Positions 16,501 to 22,299 of a stretch of 30,194 bases of DNA are shown here, one piece after another; within the stretch, counting starts at the first letter, position 1, and every line of letters begins with the position of its first letter. The notes beneath the pieces are model-generated. The model was given only the letters and a program-made list of their open reading frames with translations, was not told the origin of the DNA and did no database searches. The translations under genes and the position numbers were made by a program. The stretch comes from a virus, in the IMG/VR virus record IMGVR_UViG_3300029309_000227, positions 1-30,194 of that record; one strand, written 5' to 3'.

Positions 16501-18125
16501 GGAAATGTTATAAAACCCTTGGTTTTAGTTTCTTTCTCTAAAACTGTGGCAATCGTGCAGTTAGTTCTAACTCCATTAGCGTCCGACTTTACAATTAATC
16601 GGTCACCAGCTTGAACTTTATTTGCGTTTTCTCCTTCTAATAAAAAGAAAGCATCATTAGTGTCGTTGGCTTGGAAAAATATATTAGTGTAGATAGTTTC
16701 GTAAAGGTCTCTATCGGGCTTTATACAAAATTTAAATCTTTTTGCCCAAAACGGAGCAATCATAGCTGGCGCTCCCCCTGCTTGTCCACCTGGAATATTA
16801 ACTTGAATTTTATTAATAAACTCAGAACCCGAACAAGGAACTGAAACAGTATTGTTAGGGCTAACTAAAGCGGTAGATGAACGATTAAAATCATCCATGT
16901 AGATTATACCTATTTCATACCCTCTATTGCTATGAAGGCTGTAATTGTTAGATGTTCCTGTATACTGAACGTCTGCTGAGCTAAGCCTATAATATTCATA
17001 AGTTGTATTGGCGCTATCAACAAATTTCATTGCTAACAGCTGTAGACCAATGGTATTTTCAGTTGGATATGCATAGATTTGAAACCCTTCGGCGCCTGCA
17101 CTTATTCCGCTTTCAGTTTTTACAAAAGACCCTAAGTTAGATATTACACAATTAAATTCATCAGTAAAAGTAAAACCATTACAAGAATTGGTTACAGTTT
17201 GTATGCTAGTTGAGCTACCAATTTTTGCCACAAAATCTGCGCTAGTGGCTAAAGTATAAGCGTCGCTAAAGTCTTGTTGTAATATGTAATTAAAACTTAA
17301 TTGAGTAAACGGCGTAGTGCTTGTGGGGGCTACACCTGCTGTAGTTGAAAAAGAGCTGTGTATAAAAGCTATTTCAAAAGAAATCCTAGACCCTTTATTT
17401 AATGCAATTCCTGTCAAATCTATAGTAAGTATAGAGTTATCTACCGATTGCGTTGCTCCGTATGTATAATATCCTTGTCCTATAGTAGATGGCACATCAA
17501 TAAGCTCTACTTCGGCTTGGTCTAATGTTGCGCTATAATTAAAATTTACGGCGTTGTTGAACCGGTCTTTTAAATCATAACCTTCAATATAATTTCCATA
17601 GACAAGCCTATTGCCCATAATTGTTTGAGCTTGTGCTTTTAAAGGCACATTGTCGTATAAACGAAGTATTTCGTTTTCAGGTAAAACGGTAAAGATTTTT
17701 GAGCCATCAAAAACAAGAGTAAAATCATCATTGTTGCCAACTCCTTGGGCAAGCTTATCAACCCTTTCAATTATTTTTATAGTAGGGTCTTGCATTTCTT
17801 TAAACAATATTTCAAATCCCATTACTAAAGAGTCGCCTGTATTAACAGTAACCTCAACGGCATTAAAGTCATTTATCATTCCTTCATTTAAAAAGGAAAC
17901 AGGGGTAAATCCAAAACTAGCGGCTGCAAATGCAGGGTCGCTAAACTGAGAAACTGCCGAGAACTCGCCATTAGCATATTGATATCTGTAAGCAAAACAA
18001 ACAAACCTATCTTCTAAAAAAGTACTTTCGCCTATTGTATTAATTAAGTTTATTGTAGGAGATTCCGATGGTGGTTTTTTAATCACCAAAAGAGACTCTG
18101 CGCTAAACTGATCTATGTACGCCAT
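13554..18125 (-). CDS. Large tail/host-recognition protein, C-terminal portion of a split protein (1523 aa)
   Basis: It reads as the bulk of a long tail protein I remember from uncultured marine phages and crAss-like relatives. Recognisable blocks are DQFSAESLLVIKKPPSESPT near the start, RFVCFAYRYQYANGEFSAVS (about 38-57), FKFCIKPDRDLYETIYTNIF (about 468), SWGVDTFFTDSKRGSVVKI (about 970) and LGGYDPYTDEFVLATN (about 1035). The N-terminal block that normally precedes these (NPPR...) is in the gene just upstream, one base away but in a different frame. A Cys-rich linker (ACCNCSAPSPVVPC, near residue 1365) joins a C-terminal beta domain of about 150 residues that could be the receptor-binding tip. 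The first 18 bases are nearly identical to the start of the 306-residue connector gene. The start is the ATG directly after TAAA; a longer start is impossible because of the stop. Confidence 0.75.
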   Translation of the reverse strand: MAYIDQFSAESLLVIKKPPSESPTINLINTIGESTFLEDRFVCFAYRYQYANGEFSAVSQFSDPAFAAASFGFTPVSFLNEGMINDFNAVEVTVNTGDSLVMGFEILFKEMQDPTIKIIERVDKLAQGVGNNDDFTLVFDGSKIFTVLPENEILRLYDNVPLKAQAQTIMGNRLVYGNYIEGYDLKDRFNNAVNFNYSATLDQAEVELIDVPSTIGQGYYTYGATQSVDNSILTIDLTGIALNKGSRISFEIAFIHSSFSTTAGVAPTSTTPFTQLSFNYILQQDFSDAYTLATSADFVAKIGSSTSIQTVTNSCNGFTFTDEFNCVISNLGSFVKTESGISAGAEGFQIYAYPTENTIGLQLLAMKFVDSANTTYEYYRLSSADVQYTGTSNNYSLHSNRGYEIGIIYMDDFNRSSTALVSPNNTVSVPCSGSEFINKIQVNIPGGQAGGAPAMIAPFWAKRFKFCIKPDRDLYETIYTNIFFQANDTNDAFFLLEGENANKVQAGDRLIVKSDANGVRTNCTIATVLEKETKTKGFITFPDPLNPSSDLDAPSGTYMKINPNNFSVVNNTDAGGNFVFKGTESNSVNKTNHFPKIFYSVSVPNSAGSGATSFIDYTIPTGSRVKITINMNRSGGGASAACQNLRWEFEEEVFVAVDYTNFKEFFDGENISALIQDKSTFTQGRSGSTTTYNGTIVYSQSGSSATSISTAKPVSSDLSQQHLNYYFEFFKSDTGGNATGETFLGISGDRRCAGRGRSSLEVNIEVIRADNTIVFETQPLDALPDVWYENDLSFSIDALGQHSGSSQDQIIDFQNAGLNTAQDAIIDTGFYNCITFGNGVESFKIRDSVNGKTLNFGNRTFTTSSQIYKQAHRFADLTYSGVFNDESNVNKLNEFNLGLANFKTLEDSFGPVRKLHARRNDILTLQEDRISYVLVGKDILTDAGGGGALTSVPTVLGKQIARPEEYGISNNPESFASWGVDTFFTDSKRGSVVKITGADVGNDRLSIISKAGMRSWFRDMFINSISTQKLGGYDPYTDEFVLATNSENTFEFNECIPCDTTQFIAVNPGVATVFCVDEGLETGTVTVSYIIPESESDNIISEENTPSGAGLVNVITETADVEIVTEATSTAGSGPGYVINAFYNGVVYTSGIVYISGSFTVPKSIADIKEITIEVSTVSQVSDNIEITVSCPAQTDITLYNIAITSNSDATKLIHNQYRWTDNVSSSPLQSNQVVFQSSTTNPIVSQYLTVNGALGSNAIPDEGALVSIISNKINNDNYDFDTVSNRLMYLRSSTVYSNTSTDINALLAAANNATPIVTDNDRNYATFTMPSGTSTDKHLYLIWDYRNTTSMSLCQDTTSSVNACCNCSAPSPVVPCGAVASYSGGQSYPDTQTITLGAGTGTVTLQFEAIDIPDRFIVEFDGSIVIDTQYRGDGTKIPQLNQTLVSDNLTEPNNGVYTGHTYIGASTGAADAPLPSTGDGTFFVGGKGTVSFTKSTATTTATLKVYGPLAGTKWRATLKCAT
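18108..18125 (-). repeat. 18-bp start cassette, copy 2 (encodes MAYIDQ)
   Basis: The first 18 coding bases of the 1523-residue tail gene, ATGGCGTACATAGATCAG, differ at one position from the first 18 bases of the 306-residue gene 2 kb upstream in the same operon. The upstream and downstream bases diverge. It could be a short duplication that supplied a start codon to the split gene, or a chance convergence. Confidence 0.5.
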
Positions 18126-18126
18126 T

Positions 18127-19197
18127 TTATAATGTTAATGTATAAGTAACTCCGTTTGTTAAACTTAAACCTATTAAAACCAATGAACCAGTGGCCTCAG
18201 GGTTTTGTGCTGCTCCGCTATCATCTGTAAAAAAAAACTGCGGCATATTGTAGTTGCATGAAAATGTTCCACTGCTTCCATCAGAACCTGTAATAGTTCC
18301 AGATAAAACACCTTGCCCTGGATTACCCGCTCCTGATGCCATAATAATACCTAGGGTGCTTGACCCTGCGCTTGAACCAGATGTTGTAGTCATAAATTGT
18401 GTTAAAGCAAAACCACTAGCATTGTTAACTCCTTGTATTCCATACCCTTTGGTTTGATTTAAAGCGCCAGTGCCTAAAGTGTAACACCCTGTGCCTGGTA
18501 AATTAATCTGAGTTGTTGTAGGTGCAACCCCAGCTCCCATTTCATTTATTGAAGTAGGACAACCTATAGTTGTGCCTTGATGAAAACCTATTTGTTCAGC
18601 GCCTGTACCTGTGGTTTGACCAGCTGTAAAGCTCCAAGCTGTTGTACTAGAAGTGGTTGATGTAGCTGTGTTTGGTTCAGCAAAGGGTTTTTTAGTATTT
18701 ATTACGCGGGGTGGATTAAAATTATCAGTAAAAAAAAGAAGGTCTCCTTCAAGATTAACACCTGTCACTAAAAATTTTGGATTAAAATTTAGCGTTGTGT
18801 TTACTCCAGACCCATCATCAATACTTACAATATGATATACAATATCTGTAGTTAGTGTATTAAAAGATACAATCATGTCTAGTTTACCTGTGTTACCTAA
18901 AGAAAAAGAAGGGTCGTGAACAAACCAATATATTGTTTCGTTAGCGCCATCATCATAGGCTCCTATGCAACGAGCACTGTCGCTTAAATTAACATTTGTA
19001 TTACTAACAGGGTCAAGATAAAACAAACGAGTCAACTGAGTATTACCTTTAGCTTTTTCGATTGAGCCTATCTCTGATTCCTCGGTTGAGCCAAGGCGTA
19101 CATTTAAAGCATCTATATATTCTCCATTAGGAACAAGTCTCTCATCGAGAACTTTGTTCATTCGTCCCTTTACAAAATTTCGTTGAGTTCTAGCCAT
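18127..19197 (-). CDS. N-terminal portion of the split large tail protein plus inserted Gly/Ser/Thr-rich domain (356 aa)
   Basis: Residues 1-172 look like the N-terminus of the large tail protein of related phages: FVKGRMNKVLDERLVPNGEY (8-27), DALNVRLGSTEESEIGSIEKAKGN and TGVNLEGDLLFFTDNFNPPR (145-164). After residue 172 the sequence turns into low-complexity Gly/Ser/Thr-rich strands (SSTTAW, TTTSGSSAGSST, SGTITGSDGSSGTF) and stops at 356. The expected continuation (DQFSAESLLVIKKPP) opens the next gene, 1 nt after this stop and in a shifted frame. The two polypeptides therefore probably assemble together, with the new segment displayed at the break. An intact gene with a sequencing frameshift is unlikely because the inserted segment itself has no counterpart in the family as I recall it. 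Confidence 0.65.
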   Translation of the reverse strand: MARTQRNFVKGRMNKVLDERLVPNGEYIDALNVRLGSTEESEIGSIEKAKGNTQLTRLFYLDPVSNTNVNLSDSARCIGAYDDGANETIYWFVHDPSFSLGNTGKLDMIVSFNTLTTDIVYHIVSIDDGSGVNTTLNFNPKFLVTGVNLEGDLLFFTDNFNPPRVINTKKPFAEPNTATSTTSSTTAWSFTAGQTTGTGAEQIGFHQGTTIGCPTSINEMGAGVAPTTTQINLPGTGCYTLGTGALNQTKGYGIQGVNNASGFALTQFMTTTSGSSAGSSTLGIIMASGAGNPGQGVLSGTITGSDGSSGTFSCNYNMPQFFFTDDSGAAQNPEATGSLVLIGLSLTNGVTYTLTL

Positions 19198-19198
19198 T

Positions 19199-20119
19199 TT
19201 ACTTTATCCACTTATTTTCTCCTCTTAAATTCATTAACAATCTGCTTGGGTGTAAATTACTCATCCTAATTTTGGCGTTTCTAAGCAAAGCTGACTTATC
19301 TTTTCTAGCTCGGTTTACTATATATTCTTGCACCCCAAATTTGTTGTTTAATAATGCGTATTTAATATAAGCGTAAATATACTCTTCGAACATTTTGTTT
19401 ACACTTACACTGTCATCATTACCGTTTTCCATACCATCTGAAATGTACTGAAGTATACATTGTTGATTAGCCATAGTCGAATCAAAATTAATTACACCAG
19501 CTTTTCTGTCAATCGTGAAAGTTGGGTTAAAATTAGCGGTCTCAGTATTTAAGCCATAACGAGCTCCAATACGAGAATTGTAAATATCACTATCAAAATT
19601 ATTAAGTCCTGGATTAGCGTTTTCATCATTTAATTGGTTTAAGTATATACTCTCTAAAGACCCATTAGTTCTTGCTGTATCTAAGCTAGAAGTTTTTGTA
19701 TTTACGTTGTCATCAGAATCATAGGTAAATGATGAACTTCCAGATTGTACAAAAGAAGTCGCTGATTGCACTTGTATGTTTTCAACTAAATCTCTAATTA
19801 CATTATCTCTAAACAAAGAAAGTTTTACCCAATTAACAAAATCAGAAGGCAGAACAAATTTTAAATCATCGTAGACAGTTAACTCTAAAGATTTAATAAT
19901 TTTAAAAGCATCGTAGTTTAATTCTTGTATACCCCTTTTGGCATGAAATAATATTTTATATCGGTTCACATTGTTAACTAAATGATGGTTTCCTTCATAC
20001 ATTAACAAGAAGTTGGTAATCACATCTTTTAAAGTTACATATTGATATGAACCCCAATTTGCATCGTTGGGTGTTGCTCCGTCATTTGTGTAATATTTTT
20101 TCTGATCTATGTATGCCAT
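19199..20119 (-). CDS. Connector / tail-stabilisation protein (306 aa)
   Basis: The block NRYKILFHAKRGIQELNYDA (52-71) followed by KSLELTVYDDLKFVLPSDFVNWVKLSLF is the hallmark, as I remember it, of a structural protein found next to the tail protein in marine phages and in crAss-like phages, where it has been called a tail stabilisation or tubular protein. The C-terminal third (FEEYIYAYIKYALLNNKFGV...) is helical and basic. Placement between the adaptor-like gene and the large tail gene fits a role at the head-tail interface. The start is the ATG 2 nt after the preceding stop. Confidence 0.65.
   Translation of the reverse strand: MAYIDQKKYYTNDGATPNDANWGSYQYVTLKDVITNFLLMYEGNHHLVNNVNRYKILFHAKRGIQELNYDAFKIIKSLELTVYDDLKFVLPSDFVNWVKLSLFRDNVIRDLVENIQVQSATSFVQSGSSSFTYDSDDNVNTKTSSLDTARTNGSLESIYLNQLNDENANPGLNNFDSDIYNSRIGARYGLNTETANFNPTFTIDRKAGVINFDSTMANQQCILQYISDGMENGNDDSVSVNKMFEEYIYAYIKYALLNNKFGVQEYIVNRARKDKSALLRNAKIRMSNLHPSRLLMNLRGENKWIK
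20102..20119 (-). repeat. 18-bp start cassette, copy 1 (encodes MAYIDQ)
   Basis: The first 18 coding bases of the connector gene, ATGGCATACATAGATCAG, match the first 18 of the large tail gene at 17 positions. The only difference is a synonymous third-position A/G. Confidence 0.5.
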
Positions 20120-20121
20120 AA

Positions 20122-20832
20122 TTATTGTTTTTGATCTTGCATTTGTTCTTCTAATTGTCCAAACTTAAACACATCTCCTTCTCTAATTTCTATACCAGCG
20201 TATTGTAATATTTTAGCAACCAAGTTATTGGCGTCATCTCTAGGTAATTCAAAATCTTGATAGTCTGCTTGACTTTGGTCAAATATAGGGTCGCCTGTAC
20301 TTATAACACTAAATGTCCATTTTGGGTCTAAAGGATATCTGATGTATTGAGCTTCAATATCATTTGCTCCGTTAAATGTAGAAGGAAAAATAGTTATTAG
20401 GTTAGCTTGTTGAGTATAAGCTGGGAAATTTACCGATGGCGCTGTAAGCAAAGAGTTGTTAAGTAAAGTGATTTTACTTTGTGAAACGCGCTCTGCTTGA
20501 CCTTTGAATGTTACGCCCGATGAACATAACACTTTATTTATTATATAATAATCCGAGGGTAAAGTATAAATATTTCCTGAGCTCTGTGTAAGCGTAGCGG
20601 TAACCGAAAAAGTATCTATTACTTCTTCGTAACTTTTTTTAATATCAGCATAACCTGTGCCTGACACTCTTGCGTTTTCTTCATTTATTTGCTGATTATA
20701 ATTAGCAAAATATTCGTCAAACAAATCAAGTTGTGCTTGTTTAGCAAACAGATTAAAATCCGCAGGCGATATATATCCGTAATTGTTTTTATTAATAATC
20801 GCTAATACTGTATTTCTTACAGAGTTTATCAT
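20122..20832 (-). CDS. Head-tail adaptor / tail-tubular-A-like protein (236 aa)
   Basis: A 236-residue protein with an N-terminal helical part (SVRNTVLAIINKNNYGYISPADFNLFAKQAQLDLFDEYF), a central strand-rich part (YTLPSDYYIINKVLCSSGV) and a helical, acidic C-terminus ending in EEQMQDQKQ. The pattern 'helices, LPxDYxxI, strands, helices' is common to head-tail adaptor and tail tubular proteins (T7 gp11, P22 gp4 class). The position right after the capsid block and before the tail proteins agrees. Family membership is by layout and impression. It begins a transcription unit: a strong terminator and a GTATCTTTG box lie directly upstream. Confidence 0.55.
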   Translation of the reverse strand: MINSVRNTVLAIINKNNYGYISPADFNLFAKQAQLDLFDEYFANYNQQINEENARVSGTGYADIKKSYEEVIDTFSVTATLTQSSGNIYTLPSDYYIINKVLCSSGVTFKGQAERVSQSKITLLNNSLLTAPSVNFPAYTQQANLITIFPSTFNGANDIEAQYIRYPLDPKWTFSVISTGDPIFDQSQADYQDFELPRDDANNLVAKILQYAGIEIREGDVFKFGQLEEQMQDQKQ

Positions 20833-20848
20833 TACGTTTCAGTTTGTA

Positions 20849-20857
20849 CAAAGATAC
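20849..20857 (-). promoter_or_regulatory. GTATCTTTG promoter-like box starting the connector/tail unit
   Basis: An exact GTATCTTTG on the leftward strand, 16 nt before the ATG of the adaptor gene and directly behind the T-run of a strong terminator. A terminator-promoter pair this tight implies that the connector and tail genes are expressed separately from the small head genes upstream. Confidence 0.6.
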
Positions 20858-20859
20858 GC

Positions 20860-20891
20860 AAAAAAAAAGAGGTCATTGATTTTGACCTCTT
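20860..20891 (-). terminator. Strong rho-independent terminator after the 80-aa gene
   Basis: On the leftward strand a perfect 9-bp stem AAGAGGTCA/TGACCTCTT (20883-20891 pairing with 20867-20875), with a 7-nt loop, runs into nine T residues ending at 20860. It starts 24 nt after the stop of the 80-residue gene. This is the clearest intrinsic terminator in the window apart from the one after the capsid gene. Confidence 0.85.
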
Positions 20892-20915
20892 GTTAGATTA
20901 TCGACTAAACGAGTT

Positions 20916-21158
20916 TTATGAAACCGTTGTTATCGCTTGACTTAAAGTTACGTCAATGGTTGCGTCAGTATAGCCTTGTCCCCAAACACTTACAAGAGCA
21001 GATTCTATAGCCGTTTTGTCTGCGGCGGTCATATTTCCTGAACCTGCTAAAGTCAATTGCTTGTCGAGGTAGTTCAAAACAATATTGTTTGTAACTAACC
21101 CAACGTATAATACATCACCGCCAAAAACATAATTTCCAATTACTAAAAATTTATTCAT
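20916..21158 (-). CDS. Small virion-type protein B (80 aa), possible capsid-associated
   Basis: An 80-residue beta-rich protein beginning MNKFLVIGNYVFGGDVLYVG, with a helical centre (TAADKTAIESALVSVWGQGY) and a closing strand (ATIDVTLSQAITTV). The plan matches the 91-residue gene just upstream: MNK[FY] start, a V[AT]..-strand, an I/V-x-[IL]-x-Y strand, an Ala-rich helix ending in W, and a final strand with L-S-Q. The two look like diverged paralogues. Position after the capsid gene, tiny size, a private promoter and a strong terminator suggest an abundant capsid decoration or cement protein. No family is firmly recognised. Confidence 0.5.
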   Translation of the reverse strand: MNKFLVIGNYVFGGDVLYVGLVTNNIVLNYLDKQLTLAGSGNMTAADKTAIESALVSVWGQGYTDATIDVTLSQAITTVS

Positions 21159-21170
21159 AATTTCTAAGAT

Positions 21171-21446
21171 TTAAAAGGTGAATGTAAAAGCGTTTACCGT
21201 TTGACTCAATGCCGGTATACTATATAATACTTTTGTCCATTTCTGTTGTTGAGCACTTTTGATAACATCGAATACGATGTCTACGTCTGCTTGTACTAAA
21301 GCCGAGCCTGACGCAATTTTACTTTGAGAGCCATTACTGTAATCAATAACAATATCATCTGCGCTATCTAAATAGCAAGACGCTACATCTTTTACAGAGA
21401 ACTGCTCTACTCCACCTCCAACGGTGATACTTGCATATTTGTTCAT
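21171..21446 (-). CDS. Small virion-type protein A (91 aa), possible capsid-associated
   Basis: A 91-residue beta-rich protein (MNKYASITVGGGVEQFSVKD) with an Ala/Val-rich helix (ALVQADVDIVFDVIKSAQQQ), W75 and a terminal aromatic strand (NAFTFTF). I have an impression of similar small proteins behind capsid genes of marine phages but cannot name the family. It forms a two-gene unit with the 80-residue gene 12 nt downstream, and a GTATCTTTG box lies 27 nt upstream of its ATG. Role inferred from context only. Confidence 0.5.
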   Translation of the reverse strand: MNKYASITVGGGVEQFSVKDVASCYLDSADDIVIDYSNGSQSKIASGSALVQADVDIVFDVIKSAQQQKWTKVLYSIPALSQTVNAFTFTF

Positions 21447-21473
21447 AATAAAAAAATTTATGTGTTAAAAAAA

Positions 21474-21482
21474 CAAAGATAC
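21474..21482 (-). promoter_or_regulatory. GTATCTTTG promoter-like box before the small paired genes
   Basis: An exact GTATCTTTG on the leftward strand, in the 45-nt gap after the 247-residue gene, followed by seven T residues and an A/T-rich leader of 27 nt to the ATG at 21446. The two small genes are bracketed by this box and the terminator at 20860-20891, making a compact independent unit. Confidence 0.6.
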
Positions 21483-21491
21483 AACATTTTA

Positions 21492-22235
21492 CTATGCGTT
21501 TTTAGCTAGTGATTTAAGGTGTTTGTATAATTCTATACCATCATCACTTTCAAAAAATGAAGCCGCCATATACAAAGGGTCTTCTCCGTAAGGAACATTT
21601 GTAAGTTTCTTTTTATTAGAAGCTGTATTAAACCATATTTCTTTTCCTTGATTTCTAAGACTTAAAAGCTTTTTATCAAAAAAAGATTGAATGGTGGCAT
21701 TCATTTTTAAAGTAGGGTCTTTAAGCAAATTCAAAAAGTCTTCGGGTTGGTTTTTAGCCAATACTAATATTTCTCTTTTCAATTCCTCTAAAGAAGTTTT
21801 CCTTGGGTCTTTTTGAAAAAGCACACGAGTCATGTTTTCTATTTGCTCTACACTTAAGTTTCTAGCTTCAATTAGCGCATCTACTTGTAGGTCTAATTGT
21901 TTGTTTTTCTCAGCCGCATCTTTTTCTTTATTAATCTCAACAAAGACTTTACCATTAGCTGGGTGTATAGCTAAGAACTGTTGAAGCATTGTGTTTTCTT
22001 TTGGAACATTTAAAAAACCATCAGAAAACCAAATATGCTCTCTAACTATTTGTCCATCTTGCTCGTCTACAAAAATTGATTTTTGATTAGGTGAGTACCT
22101 AATAGGTCTGTTCACACCTTTTTTTTCATCCCAATAAAGCATTGGTCTTTTTCCTTGCCCTTGGTCAATTCGATATTGTAAAGGGGCTTTATCTCTCGTA
22201 AGTTTATACGATCTGTCTTTTACTTGTAATTTCAT
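21492..22235 (-). CDS. Head-region protein of unknown function (247 aa)
   Basis: A Lys/Leu-rich 247-residue protein. The N-terminal 90 residues are strand-rich (RSYKLTRDKAPLQYRIDQGQ, RPMLYWDEKKGVNRPIRYSP). A helical, charged middle follows (NKEKDAAEKNKQLDLQVDAL), and the end is mixed (WFNTASNKKKLTNVPYGEDPLY). No catalytic motif is visible. It lies directly downstream of the capsid gene but beyond a strong terminator, and no TAnnTTTG box was found in the 64-nt gap, so it probably depends on terminator read-through. It may be a head-completion or minor structural protein; this is position-based only. Confidence 0.45.
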   Translation of the reverse strand: MKLQVKDRSYKLTRDKAPLQYRIDQGQGKRPMLYWDEKKGVNRPIRYSPNQKSIFVDEQDGQIVREHIWFSDGFLNVPKENTMLQQFLAIHPANGKVFVEINKEKDAAEKNKQLDLQVDALIEARNLSVEQIENMTRVLFQKDPRKTSLEELKREILVLAKNQPEDFLNLLKDPTLKMNATIQSFFDKKLLSLRNQGKEIWFNTASNKKKLTNVPYGEDPLYMAASFFESDDGIELYKHLKSLAKNA

Positions 22236-22253
22236 TTGATTCGATTTAAATTT

Positions 22254-22288
22254 TAAAAAATAAGAGAAGGGGATTTCTCCCCCTCTCT
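22254..22288 (-). terminator. Strong rho-independent terminator after the major capsid gene
   Basis: On the leftward strand an 11-bp stem (one G-U pair) spanning 22288-22263 closes on a GAAA tetraloop and is followed by TTATTTTTT (to 22254). The 5' arm begins AGAGAGGGGG and the 3' arm is CCCCTTCTCT. It lies 11 nt after the capsid stop. The opposite strand lacks a T-run, so it works in one direction only. Confidence 0.88.
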
Positions 22289-22299
22289 GTAATTAAATA

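Noticed and set aside
18120-18135. Programmed frameshift or read-through joining the 356- and 1523-aa proteins
   Set aside because: The stop is followed by one base and an ATG in another frame, no slippery heptamer or downstream structure is obvious, and the sequence before the stop is not family-like; reinitiation is simpler.
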